NCBI GenBank assembly: GCA_031213475.1
Contig: JARUPZ010000011.1
Span: 6,509,622 to 6,573,621 of the forward strand
Length of the DNA stretch: 64,000 bases
Source of the DNA: Nereocystis luetkeana
Lineage: Eukaryota; Sar; Phaeophyceae; Laminariales; Laminariaceae
Direction: 5' to 3'
Of the stretch, positions 25,328 through 37,641 are shown in pieces. The notes beneath the pieces are model-generated. The model was not told the origin of the DNA, did no database searches, and saw nothing but the letters and a program-made list of their open reading frames with translations. The first letter of the stretch is position 1. Each line of letters starts with the position of its first letter. The position numbers and the translations under genes were made by a program.

Positions 25328-25347
25328 TATTACGGTGGCCCGTAATA
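25328..25347. mobile_element. MITE family 1 tips only
   Basis: A perfect palindrome of the element tips, TATTACGG and CCGTAATA, is separated by TGGC. It fits an internally deleted copy. A diverged left half may also lie at 25078-25135. Confidence 0.45.
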
Positions 25348-26149
25348 AATAACCCCTCAAAACAGCATTTTGTTCATCTCGGAATAATTGTTTTGGGCCC
25401 AAAGTATTCCCTCTTTTTGTGGCGGAACGTATTTGCGCCTCAACTATTTTTCGACCACACTGACACACAGAGGGACATCTAAACCATGTGGGTAGGTTTA
25501 ATGGAAAGCTGAAGACATCAGCTTTCCAACGAACCTACGTGTAGCCGAAAGTATACGGTTTTGGGTGAGGAAGAGATGGGTAAAAATGGATCATCAAAAA
25601 CATACTAATTTTCAACGGGGGAGAAGCCCCCAACCCACGCTGTGCTAGGAAAGATACGTATTTGGCATCACCGGAAAGCTCATGATTTGGGCCGTGCATC
25701 GCTGTGACTAGTTTTGCAAGAACCGCGTTCGTTCCAGAGCTATAAGCTTTCCAAGAAGGGAACCTCAATCCCCCTGGATCACCTCTGTCTCATCTGCAGC
25801 CCCAATATTTCGCTTACAAGTGGCACCGTTGGAAAGCTGGAATCATCAGCTTTCCGTGTAACCTAACCGAGGATTTTTAATGTCCCTGTGTGAGTCTGTG
25901 CTCGAGTTAATATGTCCAGATGCCCAAATTTTCTGGCATTATATTTCAATAAAAAGGGGCAATGATAGCCAACCGAACCGATTATCTTGGAAGATCCAAA
26001 TAAAAAGTAAATCCACACGGGTCATTTAATTTAGGCCACCCTAATAGTACAGCCTACAGTTGTCTCGGATGACCAAGCCTCCAAATGGTAAGGTACCATT
26101 CGACTCCTCCAACACCGAGGTGATGCAGAACTATTGTTTACCGTACTCT

Positions 26150-27300
26150 TAGTTATTTCCTACCCCGCACTGTTCCTTCCCCCGGCTGTCTCTCCCTTGC
26201 CACCTTTGCCCTCGCCAGCTTACATGACACCCTCGTGGGATATTCTATGTTATTACGCGTGTACGCCTTGTACGCGTCGGACCTCCACCTCCCCTCTCTC
26301 TCGATATCTCGTTCCGCTATGTCTTCCCCCGCCGCGAGCGTGGTTGCGGCTCTTCCAAGCAACGAGCGAAGGGCGAACTCATCGGGATTCCGACCTGACT
26401 TCACCACCACCCCCTTGATTGCTCGAAGGGCGCGGCCCTACCTAACCACTCTTACGACCTTGCCACACCGATACGAGGAAAGGGGGGCATGGTCGGGAAA
26501 ACCAGGAACACCTGACATCAACTCCAACATAAGGGCGACGGTCACACCGTCTGCCCTAAAGGACGACCTTGGCCCACGAACCTCACTTCGAGCCCGCACA
26601 CGCACACTGCTAGCCTGTTCTTGATGCCCCTTACGCCCCTTCAACCGCACCTCTACCTTGCCCGGCAGTTGCCCTCGCATGTTTCCCAACTGTGTGCCCT
26701 TAGCGGGAAAACCCCACGTCGCCCCGCGTCAGGCAGTGCACAGGGTGCGGGGTGCACCGCCCCCGAATCAGCGGCGAACACGTCGTCCGATCGCATCATC
26801 AGGAAGAAACTCAGACACTGACACAGTCACGACACTTTCCTCTCCGGGCCCCACGTGGGAATGAGGGTTTCCCCCGCGAGAAGCGTACCGAAAGACACCG
26901 GTAAGCGGGCGCGGCGTGGCCGGCAGCTCCACTCTTACCCTCAATCGATGGAAATACTGCACCTCCGCGAATTTCCCGGGAATCGTATTCGCCAGGTTAC
27001 CTTCTGACGCACAACACCACGATACAAACTCGATCGACGCCCAGGCCTTAAACCTCTTCGAATCACTCGACGCCGAGAACTCCTAACAACCCATCAACCT
27101 GCGAAACGTACTCCAAGATCGGCGATCAGACTCGTACGTACGCCTATTCCAGCTCGCAACTGAACCCCCGACGTACTGGAGGCCAATATGTCGGTACAGA
27201 TATCCGCCTTCACCTCCACCAGGCGCTGCTCCGAATAGCACCCATGGTCGAACGTATCGTGGCATTCCGGACGGTCACCTGGGCCCGTGCCATGCAAACC
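26150..27300 (-). mobile_element. Tyrosine-recombinase element remnant (Crypton- or DIRS-type), fossil
   Basis: Minus-strand frames read as parts of a tyrosine recombinase. There is a segment like the beta-sheet region (VEVRLKGRKGHQEQ) and a C-terminal block ending EGRWRSDAYKAYTRNN, which is typical of the region just before the active-site Tyr. The reading is scattered over several frames, so this is a broken relic with several interruptions. No reverse transcriptase or termini were found, so the superfamily is open. Confidence 0.55.
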
Positions 27301-27623
27301 CTATCCGAGCGCGGAAGTAGCTGCTGCAGAAAACGTTTGCGTCCGAATCGGCAGCCGCGTGCTCCCTCCACCCGAAACAGTGGGCGGCCAGCTTGTATCT
27401 CGTGTGTAAGCGCTGCCTACGACGCCAGAGGCACGCGCTCGGAAGGTGCAGGCGGCGACGGGGACGAGTGGGGCGGTGGGCCGGGGGGGGTCACTGATGA
27501 ATTTAAAGCGGTGTGGACTCGCAGGGGTTGATATTCCAACCTCTGCCCCCCATAGTGGCTCGGGATTTGCCCAGTGTGCGTGCTGTGTGATGCGACGACC
27601 CGATATTTGTCTGCACATCGGTG

Positions 27624-27960
27624 GTCGCCCCGGTGGTTCAAGTGGTTAACCTCGAATTCTACTCGTGTTAGAGTCCCGGGTTCAAGCCCCAGGTGGGTCG
27701 GACATTTGACTTTATTTGCAAAAAATAAAAAAATAAATTCAATTGTTGAGAGCGCCTTGCAGCATGGGTAGGCACAATTCGATGCGAGTCGACGAGGGAA
27801 GAAAAGGCTGGAATCTTCTCGCGATAAAAATGAAGGCACGTACCTTAGCGGGAAGGGGGTAGAAGAGCCTGCTATGTGACCCCGGATCTGAGTTACGAGT
27901 TGGAAGGAGAGAGAGAAGAAGGTGTGCGAAGATAATAAATGGGATGAGCAAAAAAAACAA
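27624..27960 (+). mobile_element. tRNA-headed SINE, copy 1
   Basis: This 337 bp element is flanked by a 7 bp target duplication ATCGGTG (27617-27623 and 27961-27967). The ~80 bp head resembles a tRNA, with an A-box-like TGGTTCAAGTGGTT and a B box GGGTTCAAGCCCC, so RNA polymerase III transcription is expected. The body is unrelated and contains GACCCCGGATCTGAGTTACG. It ends in an A-rich tail. No protein is encoded, so it must rely on a LINE elsewhere. Confidence 0.85.
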
Positions 27961-28408
27961 ATCGGTGCCGTCTGTCATCGACACAAATATTCGCCAGGTA
28001 TACCAATCTGTATCCACGTGGGCCGTCCCGTAAGGGGGGAACAACTCTTTAGCACCATGGCACACCAAATTACCGGCACCAGTACATGAATACCTTTCCC
28101 CATCGGAAGAGTAAGCATAACATTAGGTGCATCACGCCTCTCGGAATTAGCAGCGGCCAAGGGCTGTCGGAATATCACGAACAACAGGATGTCAACGTGA
28201 ACAGCCTCAGCGGCAGCGACTTTATCAGCACACCGATATGATTTCCGTACTGTTTGGTCTCCTAGCAGTTTTTGCCGCGTGGGACCCCCGTGTATACCGT
28301 GTTGCCCCTATATAGGGTTGACAACATAGGTCGCAACGCGCCCCCCCCCCCAACCCACAGCACACGAATCGGTCATCGCTGAGGACGCACTCGGCCAGCG
28401 AGCAACTA

Positions 28409-28437
28409 TATATATATATAGATATATATATATAATG
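28409..28437. repeat. (TA)n run
   Basis: A TA dinucleotide run of about 28 bases, interrupted once by GATA. Confidence 0.8.
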
Positions 28438-28884
28438 ATGATAACAGAAACCAAAAGATAGGCCACACCCAGCCATCGTTGTATTCCTGCTCGGGTCTAT
28501 CTCCGATGCTTCCCTCGTGTGTTTCCACGACATAGGTAGGACGCGGATAGCAAAGGCACTACACGTGAATACTCATCGGGTGCCGTACAGTCTCCCCACG
28601 GTTTGAGATCGCATGGACTCCAAATTATGCCGTGTTGATCCACGTGTGAGGTTGGTAACATGGGCCGAGCCAAGCGGCCACCCGATTCGTTCCGGTCCAT
28701 GGGGCTGTCTACAAATAAGGACGCAGTCGGTCCATTCAAACAATAATAAAAGGTAAGGTAGGCCCCAACCCGCGCATCATTTTTACATCTGTGCTGGTGG
28801 TCGTATGAATACAGCGATACTTTCTTTTTCTTTTTCTTTTTTTTTTTTTTATCCGGCCGTCCGACCCGGGTCGAGCCGGAGGGG

Positions 28885-29545
28885 GACAGCTCCCCCTCGA
28901 GCAGTATTGCCCGCAATCTTCGCAGCGAGCCCGTCGCCCACTGTCTTCACAGCAGGCAACTCATCGGCGGTCGTACATCGATGTGTTTTCATCGTGTATT
29001 CCCCCTCGGAAAACAAATAGACATAACAAAAATCAATGACGGAGAGGGATGGCACCCCCTCGGGCGGTTGTGCCCGCCGTCTCCACAGCGAGCCCGCCCC
29101 CATTGTCTCCACAGCGGGCAACTCCTTGGCGGTCGTTCATTATTTTGTTTTCATCATGCATTCCGACCCAGGTCAAGCATGCGGGGGACAACTCCACCCT
29201 CGGGCAGTTGTGCCCGCTGTCTCCACAGCGGGCCTGCCCCCCCCCCCCCCCTGCTGTCTCCACAGCGGGGAACTCACTGTTGGTTGTACCTCAATATGTT
29301 TTCGTCGGGTATTCGCCCAAACCAAATATGGGCAGTAGTGCCCGCTGTCTCCACGGCGGACCCCCCCCCCCCCCCCACCCGCTGTCTCCACCGCGGGGAA
29401 CTCATTGATGGTCATACATCGGTGTGCTTGCGTCGGGTATTCGTCAAAACCAAATATGGGCAGTTGTGCCCGCTGTCTCCACTGCAGACCTCCTCCCTCC
29501 CCGTTGCCTCCACAACGGGGCGCTCATTGATGGTCGTACATTATG
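28885..29545 (+). repeat. Hairpin-containing tandem array with internal C runs
   Basis: Four to five units of roughly 125 bp each carry one or two copies of CCCGCTGTCTCCACAGCGGG or close variants, a C run of up to about 20, and a block like GGTCGTACAT...GTTTTCATCG. The units are diverged. No protein function is inferred from the open frames here. Confidence 0.75.
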
Positions 29546-29981
29546 GTGAAAAAAGCACATATCCCCCCCCCCCCCGCCGCGCTCCCTCGGCAACACACAC
29601 GTGGGTGTATCTTCTCCCGCACAGCCCCTGGGCGGGTAACTCAGAACACATGGGCGTCAAGCCTAGCACCCCGACCAAAAACCAACGTGGGGATTGTGGG
29701 GGGCGTAGCAGCGCTGTGCTCCCCCCCTCCCCCCCCCCCCCCCCCCCCATGCTCGCAACACGAATTTCCCTGCACGATGTTCCTTTTTCTTGGTGAGTGC
29801 TTTCAGCTTTCCAACATTTTGCGATACGGTACTCACGCACGCGATCTTATGAACGTAGAGATGTTCCCCGCCGTATAAAATTCGAGTGCTCCCTTGTTGC
29901 CTCCCATCGCTCCTCAACCTCTCTCGCTATGGAAAAACTGATTGTTAGGAAACAGTGCGCGGGCTCTATCACCCCGAGGAG

Positions 29982-30221
29982 GCGTTCTACGATAGAGGTT
30001 CACCCTACATTTTCTGAGGCTCCTCACTTGAGGAGCTCATACCTCACCCCAAAACTGACTTCAGCGAAAATCGAATTTCCTTGCGGGGAACATCCCCATG
30101 GCCAAAGTACACTAACACATCATTTTTCGAAACAAGATTGGCTTTCCGATGGATTCGGGTTAAGAAGCCCCGCCATTCGGAATGAAAATAGCGCAAACGT
30201 GCTACCTCTATCGAAGAACGC
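29982..30221. mobile_element. TIR element family 3, best copy
   Basis: This 240 bp element has inverted termini GCGTTCTACGATAGAGGT and ACCTCTATCGAAGAACGC. No transposase frame is visible. Confidence 0.7.
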
Positions 30222-31781
30222 GTGCGAGCACAACCCAATGTTAAGAAAACAAAATGCATGTCGGTTACTACAGACAGTAGAACGAGTGGCAAGGCGGTTT
30301 GCTGGTCACCGAAACGAGCAAGAGAGCACCAGTAGACGAGACAGCGATCAAGCCACCACGCCACGTGTTTATCTAGGATTAACCCACGGGGCTACCTGAA
30401 GCAAGTCACCGTACCGAGTAGCTCAAGGGTATATCCAAATTGCCGGGCAACTGCGAGCAGCGATATTTATGGAAGGAGAAAGAAAAGGCAAGCGGTATCG
30501 TCTGGTTGAGTCAAGCACCATCGCATATGATGCTTCATAGTATACAACTGAGCGCCTCCGAAGCAACGACACAGCAGTACCCTCACAGACTCGTGTTTAC
30601 GACATCGCTTGCCGAGTGCCTCCCGCTATCGCAAGCCCCCGCACCAAGTTTGAGATTGACTGTGGTGCACCTACGCTCTTGGGCAGAGCGTGCTCCATCA
30701 CAGCGTCGCCATCGCTAGCGATCAGCTGTTGCATCATCTCAACCTAGAAATGGTGTGGAAAGTCACCATGCGCCAAGCCCACGTCAATGCCGTGAGGGGA
30801 ACCAAATACTGGAATTGGCCGCGCCTTGTTAAGCATGCACTGGACGTGCTGGTACCAGTCTGTTTCGTCTCGTTAAAGTTGACCTGTTTTCCGTTGCCGG
30901 TGTCCGTTAATACCGCGTCTATTGTTTTACTCGCAAACGTCAAGACGGAACTCCATAATTGCCGCAACCGCTGCCACACGGGTGGCCAGGCCTCTTTACT
31001 CTTGGCCAACCATAAGGTCAAGAAACCACAAAATGTAAAATATCCGTACCTTATCCTAGCTTGCTATACCGAACCATACAGCATACCCTAACCACACCCT
31101 ACCCTGCCGTACCCGACGTACCCGACCCTATATCCAACCCTACACCCTCTCCCTCTCCCCCCCTCTCCCCCCCTCCCCCCCCCTCCCCTCCCCTCCTCTC
31201 CCCTCCCCTCCCCTCCCGTCCCCTCCCCTCCCCTCGCCGTCCCGTCCCGTCCCCTAGCCTAGCCTACCCTACCCCACCCTATCCCACCCTATCCCACCCT
31301 ACCATGCAATATTGCGACCAGGAAATACGTTGTCCTCTTACGCAGATGAAAGGTAATATTTCGGTCTACAAGTAGCCCTACCCCAAAAAAGAGACGTTCC
31401 TTCTTCTGCCGAAAGCGCTTTGACGCCTTCCGTATGGAGTGACTTGGGGGGACATTTATACTTCAGTATCGCTCTTGGCATGGTTCCGGCTGCTACGATA
31501 TCGATTCGAGAACGCCAGGTTTAGCGACTCTTGGGCTTCATCCTGTGCTTTCTTTCGAGTATTTTCTGTTGTAACAACCGCTTCACATGACTGTCGCATG
31601 ACGCAAAAGGGCACCCGCTTGGCTATCAGTCCCGCCACCATCATTCCAGCGACCCAGACATCTCCCTCGGGACCGAGCCGGCCACTGTCCATTCGCTCTG
31701 GTGGCATGTACCTGGAAAACAAAAAAACACACACACAAACACATTTCCCCCAACGAATCCAGTCGGTGGCCCCGATGGTCT

Positions 31782-31891
31782 AATACGGGGGGGGGGCATA
31801 TTAAATAGGACCTACGTTAAACACAAACACCTATATATTTCGCTGTTTTTACCAACAATATTTGGTCCTATTTACCAGGGTCCCCCGTAAC
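31782..31891 (+). mobile_element. MITE family 1, copy 9
   Basis: This copy lies in intron 4 of the kinase pseudogene. It is absent from the equivalent intron of the intact kinase copy, so it was inserted after the duplication or lost from the other copy. Confidence 0.82.
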
Positions 31892-32009
31892 AGTGGTTAT
31901 CCTCGAAGACTACTATCAAATACGCTTGATACGGACGTGAGTTCCAAATCCCACCGTCGTAAAACTTCGACTGTGTTCGCAACAGCAAAAGAACGAGCTG
32001 CTAATGGCG

Positions 32010-32215
32010 CAAAGCGTGAGTAGGGGCTGCGGTATCCGACGAGAGTCAGCGAGGGACGAGCGGGCTGGAATAATGTTACGATTAATAAAGCGAGGCGCGA
32101 ACCGTGGTGGGGATTGGGGACGGGGAGAGCCTGCTGTGTGGCCCCGGATCTGACTTAAAACCACGAAGCAGATAAAAAGAAAGGGAAAAGATAATGCATG
32201 GGATGAAAAACCAAT
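32010..32215 (+). mobile_element. SINE body fragment without tRNA head
   Basis: It aligns with the SINE body through GAGTC(A/G)(A/G)CGAGGGA, GAGCCTGCT(A/G)TGTG(A/G)CCCCGG and ATGGGATGA. It is 5'-truncated or headless and lies in intron 4 of the kinase pseudogene. A smaller scrap (GCGATAAAAATGAAGGCA) lies at about 46743-46762. Confidence 0.65.
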
Positions 32216-32510
32216 ACCAGGTATATATATACATACCTGGTATGTAATACATCGTGAACTCACAATGGTTGACAGCTCGAAATGAAAGAAAACGAATACG
32301 CCCGCAAAAACTGCAACTATTTGCACAAGGCAGACCTTTGCTTTTAAGCGCCCGCCACCGCGCCGAACATTCCGCGACATCACTGTAGTCCCCGAACACC
32401 ATGAGGTGTGTTTCCGCACTGAAACCCAAACGGGCTGGTATTACCTGTCCAGGCGTGCTCCGGTAGGGGTACCACGTATGAGGCCAGAAACAGATCTGAA
32501 CGGACGGGGC

Positions 32511-32603
32511 TCTTTGACCCTGCTTGGGGCGCAGTCCCGTTTCGGGGGCCAACTACTAAGAATCTGAGTGGTTTTCCCCCGAAATGGGAGTGCGGTCCAA
32601 AAA
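32511..32603. mobile_element. Foldback MITE family 2, diverged copy
   Basis: It contains GCAGTCCCGTTTCGGGGG and the opposing CCCCCGAAATGGGAGTGCGG, with GAGTGG between. It lies in intron 4 of the kinase pseudogene. Confidence 0.6.
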
Positions 32604-33302
32604 TTTGTTTTCTCAATATCGTTGGAATACCGCTTACGAGTACTCGATGTGCTTCTGTATTAATCGCGATGGGCCTAGATTCGGGATTGTTTGACGGGTT
32701 GCGCGTTGAGCCTCCGCCGAAGTCAGCTTTCGGCGCAAGGCATGCAATAGAGCCCCGATACTCTAATCAAGTGAGAAGCCTAGCGAAATGACGCATCACA
32801 ATTTTGATACGATATTCGAACTAGCACGCCATCACGCGCGAGGGGGGCTTTTCTTGCTTTACTGGGTACACTTTGCACTGCACCTACGTAAGAGGACCCC
32901 TGCCGTGGTCACCGTACTCCCGTCACCTACACAAGCGGACTCAGAGTAGCAAAAGATCGAGCAGATTCCGCAACTTTTTTGAGGGCCTCCGACGGATCAC
33001 TAGGGCTTCCTGTTCGCATGTCGTCTTACCCGAACGTGCCCGCCATTCGGCTGCCGGCGGTCGGCTTGAAGGTGGGCGTACCAAAATCCGCCAGCTTCAC
33101 GGAACCGCAGGGGTTCACCAGCACGTTGTAAGACTTGATGTCGCCATGCACCAGCCCGATGGAGTGCATGTAGCTGCGGTATCACGGGCGGTGTGAGCGG
33201 CCGGGGTGGTAGTCGTGGTGGTTGGGTGGGGAAAAGACACACGGACAGGATTGAGCAATACGGGGCGTCACAGAAAACTCCACTAGGAGTATTGGCTCCG
33301 CG

Positions 33303-33650
33303 GGGAGCTGGGAGTTGCAAGGGGATGTAGGCGTCCGTGCCATCCCTCCTTCAAGCAGGGGACTTTATCAACTCCGCGTAAGATGCGGTTGGCAGCTGCA
33401 TTGTCCCGCGGGGTGCATGAGGTGTTTGTCTCATTCGTTCGGGGGCAATCTCCCAACGCGTCGTCCCACTGTCTTACCTCGAGCGTATCGGCAGACATCG
33501 GAGTTGCGCACTGTCTACGAGAACAGGCGCTATGATCAAGCAGCAAAGCTCCCCTCCGGCGCGCTTAGAGCGCGCTTCCGTCCGACTACGTACGAACGAA
33601 CAACGGAACGCGTACCGCGATGTCGATACGACAGGTATTCAAGACTTACT
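33303..33650 (+). other. Intron 3 of the kinase pseudogene, with an antisense frame shared with the paralogue
   Basis: Read on the plus strand, it encodes RAYRQTSELRTVYENRRYDQ and a downstream RYSRLT. The antisense strand of intron 3 in the intact gene (53521-53873) encodes [20 protein letters not shown] and RYPRLT. The similarity predates the duplication. It may be an old mobile-element scrap or a nested gene. Confidence 0.45.
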
Positions 33651-34557
33651 CAAGTCCCCAGAGGGCCTGGAACGAGATCGCTAGCATCACTCTCTCGTTG
33701 TCCTCGTAGTCACTTCCGTTGTTGTCGTTGCATATTCATCATCCTTCTCGTTGCAGTGCTTGCCCGGCAGCGCTGTTGTCTGCGCTTGGCTCCTACCCTC
33801 CAAGAAGCAAGCAGCTTCGGGATGATGATGAAAGAGCGGTTGTTCCCCGTTTGTGATGACGTCTAGCAGGGACCCAAGCCACATGGTCTCCAACACCACA
33901 TACACGTTGCTCTCGCGTGCCCAAGCCTGGAGAGAGATATTTTCGTAGGGGCTGGGGTCAACATTGCTGCTGTACTGTACTTCAGTAGGAAAATTAAGGG
34001 CGTTCCACACGATAGTTCGAAGTATAAGCATATCGCGCAGCACCCACGGGGGGTTGGAGGGGGGGGGTGGGCAGTGGAGGGTGTCAAAGGGCTGGAATAA
34101 TTCTTCGTATTGCTGTGGCCATAGCAGGAACGCATGTAATTATCTCCTGGAGATTTTTTCTTGGTTCTGGGAGCGTGACCGAGGGTGTGCATCTTCGTTT
34201 GGGATGCTGCCAATAGACCGGGGAACTACAGTTCTTGGTACTTCCCATGCTAGACAGGTCTCAGGAGATGTAGCATAGAGCGGAAAGTGTAGCGGATACC
34301 TCAGGCCTCTCCAAGAATTTGTGCGCGTTGCATGAACCTGTACACACTGGCAAGCTGCAGTAGTGCATGTTATAAACTGATCTAGGCATCGCTTACCCCG
34401 TGGAATCCGACCACTCACGGGCAGTCGATACCCATCAGCCCCTGCAGCTCAGCACACAGCAGCTTAGACTGCTCTTCGTGGAAGGTGTTAAATATCTTGG
34501 CTACGTAGACCTCTTGCGTTCCCTTCCTCTGCAGCAATCTTACGCTTGAAGTTCCTC

Positions 34558-36180
34558 CTGTGGTGTTGTCCCCGACAAATCATACTGCGTGTTCAGAGTG
34601 GCGGTGGAGGCGGTTTATGGCGGGGTAGACAGAGGCGGAAGAGGTACAGATCAGATATTCGGGGTTTAAAAGGAACAGCTAGCGCGCACCGTGCGGTAAA
34701 TCTTCGGGGGCTCGCAATTGTTCTTTGACCCCATTCCGGAAACGGCATGAAGCGCGCGTTTTCTGCAAGGGAAGGGAACCGCCAGGCAGACTGCCGCCGC
34801 CCGTTTGCAACAGCCGCCGTACTCAAACATATCGAGACCACAACAGCTGTGTAAAATGTAGTCGTCAAGGCGTTTCGCTTCGGGGGCGGCGTCCGTCGCC
34901 CGCCACGCCCGCTCACAAAGAGGAGCCATACGCGAGCAAAGCGGGCAGAAAGGTCCACGAGCGTAGATATAACCCGGCGACTTGCAAAGTGCCAAGAGCT
35001 CCTACGAAACTAGTACGTACAAAACCAACATTTATAGATCGGCAGATTTCAATATCTCCGTTCGTATTGACACCCAGGGGGTTGTGTAGATGCTTGCCGA
35101 CGTGCGCTGGCTCTCGCCAACTTTGCCTACTGACGTGCGTCTTCGTACTCTGATCGGCACGTACCTGCTGCTGCTTTGTGCAATATGTGCTTGCGGTAGA
35201 TGCTTGACGACACCATGCTCGTACGTACAGAAAGCAACAGCAGAATGAACGAGAGAAAAGGACGGTCGGCGACTAACAGAAGGATGAGATCAGAATCGGC
35301 CCACAAAACCTCGAGCATCGATCTCCAACAAATGGCATTCTCGTCGGCAATTGCGGGCACAGGAGGGCTTTTAGGTGGGAGAATGTAGCGAGCGAGACAG
35401 CTGAGAGTCGGGCTGTTATAGTATTCAGGTTTATATACGTCAGCTTGGGTGCATTCTACCTATCGGTCGATACTCAACTTTGCAAGCTGGGTGTGATACT
35501 ACACCGGTCGCGCGTGGCCTGCGTTCGTCGCGAAAGACTGCTGGCCGGTGACTCCCCTGGATTGTGTGCGTCGAATCTTGTCCTCCGAGTCGAATCTAGG
35601 CGTGACGACATATTGGTACCCTCGTATATGTTTGCGAGGCTACGTCAAATGAGGGCGGTGTCAAGTTAGGGCAGATTTCCTGCTATCCCGACGGCCAAGG
35701 TGCTCCCTAGCCTGCTATCTCGGCGGCCAATGTGCTCTCTAGACATTTACACTCAGAGCCATTTTTATCGGAGAACATTTCGCCTGAATGCAACATTTCC
35801 ATGCAAGACGGATGACGAGAAAGACCAGGAAAAATGAGGAAACGTCTCATCAGTCGGGCACTTTGATAGAGACATGCTGAAAGGATTCCCCCTGGGCGGG
35901 GTAATCGATCGACCATTTACCCTAGCTGAGCAGGCAACACCTTCGCAGGTACTTAACAGGTCAGAAACGCGTGTTCCTGCTGGGTAGAAAATAGTATACA
36001 ACGTGAGCAAGCAGGAAACTTAATATAAAAAACAAATTAGGAGAATCAGGAAAATATCGTGCGCTAAACGGTACGCGCCCGAGCCCTATTGGAGTAGGTG
36101 TTGTCTCTAAGCCAAGGAGGGCAGTGAAACTATAAAACGGGACAGGAGAAAAACGAGGCACCGTCCGCCGAGTAGGCAAT
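34558..36180. other. Part of pseudogene intron 1 without recognised elements
   Basis: The minus-strand frame at 34593-34958 and others have no identifiable domain. I see nothing I can name. Confidence 0.35.
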
Positions 36181-36810
36181 CCGTGCTCGAGTCCGTTGGT
36201 ACTGTAGATTCGTACCTAACCTTCGTCTCTGAGGAACAGAAGCAGGTCGTGGTTCAGGTCAATCGGGCCGCGTCGATGTTGAAGCACACACCCATAGATC
36301 TGCTGGGCGACATGCGGTTGCGCGCGCACAGGTGGCCAGCTCTTTGGCTGAGCGTGTTTCCCTGGCGCGATATATGGCCTGTATTCTTTGGCTTTCTATT
36401 CGATGCGTAGGACTTAAGATCTTTCGTCTACAATGAATGGGGGTCGCACATCCTGAACGTCCCAGCGTTGGAGGACTTGGTACTCAACATTCAGTTGGGT
36501 AAGACGCTCCGGGCCTCTTGAGCGAGGCAGTGGTAGTGTTAGCAGATCAGGACTGCCTGGCGATTTGCGCTTTTCGGTCGGTTATGACGTACATCCCTGC
36601 CGCACAACGGATTGGGGGGGACTTAACCGCCGGGCACCTCTTCCCCGTCGTGACGACAGACGGGGGCCAGGGCCGACTCTCTTGCCGCAGCCCGTATGAG
36701 GGCGAACCTGCAACGCGATATGCGGATGGCAAAGCTGCCGGACCACTTCACGATGCACGCATTTCGAGTGAGAGCACGCACGCTAGCGAGCTACCACTGT
36801 CTTGAGTTCG
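36180..36810 (+). mobile_element. Tyrosine-recombinase element remnant, second copy, fossil
   Basis: Plus-strand frames include AHLFP-type text (IGGDLTAGHLFPVV), then LQRDMRMAKLPDHFTMHAFR. The latter resembles the H-x-x-R box of tyrosine recombinases found in Crypton and DIRS-like elements. The relic is broken in several places and lies inside the first intron of the kinase pseudogene. It is not obviously a copy of the remnant near 26.5 kb. Confidence 0.5.
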
Positions 36811-37063
36811 AAAATGATATTGCGGAGTGTGTCGGAATAGACTGAGTCAATGTCAAAGGAGTTTAGGTGAGACAACTTTGTCCCTGACCAGTGGTCAACT
36901 ACAAAATCAACATAAAGAAATATGCGCAACGAAGTATGGGCGGGACCGCAGGCCGGTGCAGCAGGCCTCATCCAATTACGCCCCAACGGGTAGGGTGGAC
37001 CGTAACTGGTCCGAGTCCGGCGGGAAGGCCTCATAGCCTTGGTTTTTGTTGGTGGGTGAGCAA

Positions 37064-37258
37064 ACGCAAGTCCCACACTACCCGGGAGAGATGACTCTCC
37101 CGGGTGGCTATCTCCACCGCACCTGCTCCTCTCGGGGGTCAGGTCGGGTCAACGTGCCCAACTGGGCTAAATTGACACACGACACGAACGTGGAAGTGTG
37201 GTGAGCTTAAGCTTTATTTTTACCAATCCGTCGGAGGATAAAAAAAAAAAAAAAAAAA
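37064..37258 (+). repeat. Two-copy repeat R4 with poly(A) end, copy 1
   Basis: The block ACGCAAGTCCCACA starts the match. A strong hairpin CCCGGGAGAGATGACTCTCC follows, then GGTCAGGTCGGGTCAACG, AAGCTTTATTTTTACCAA, a small terminal hairpin AATCC/GGATT, and about 18 A residues. The layout (hairpins, an ATTTTTA Sm-like site, a 3' stem) resembles an snRNA-derived retroposon, but I cannot match it to a named RNA. Confidence 0.5.
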
Positions 37259-37641
37259 TTAAATACTTACATTAAATTATCCACAGTAGAGAGACAGAAT
37301 ACTACAGAAAAATATAAGGTTTGCCACCGATGCGGGGTCGGTGGTATAGGGTTTCCATTGACAGCGCCACGCGTCCAGCGACAAGCCCCCATCGTCGGCA
37401 GCGAACTATGGAAGCGAACACTGCGTCAGATGATCTAAACCTGGTTTGTTACTAGATTACAGTGTTGGCCCTCCAATAAGAAACACCTGCAGAAAGTACG
37501 TAAAGCAAGCACGCTTTGGAAACCTTATCGTGACGCCGTGCTCGGACAACCTTGACCGCAGTCTGTGATATATCAGTAGGGTTCAGAGCAGCACGCGCCG
37601 CTAAGCGTTATTACTTTATCTGAAGTAGGCCTTGTGCTCAT

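Larger units (their letters stand above)
22624..25480. other. Unassigned stretch after Copia element 1
   Basis: Apart from the reversed R1 repeat, a short (TA)n run near 24573-24588 and a G run near 24797-24819, I can identify nothing. The proline-rich frames at 23463-23800 have no recognisable domain. Confidence 0.4.

Noticed and set aside
27624-27705. Functional tRNA gene
   Set aside because: The A and B boxes are present, but the acceptor and anticodon arms do not pair well. The same head recurs with a shared body and poly(A) tail at 62999, so it is a SINE head.
28885-29545. CRISPR-like array
   Set aside because: Units are diverged, spacers are not unique or uniform, and the genomic context is eukaryotic with introns and retroelements.
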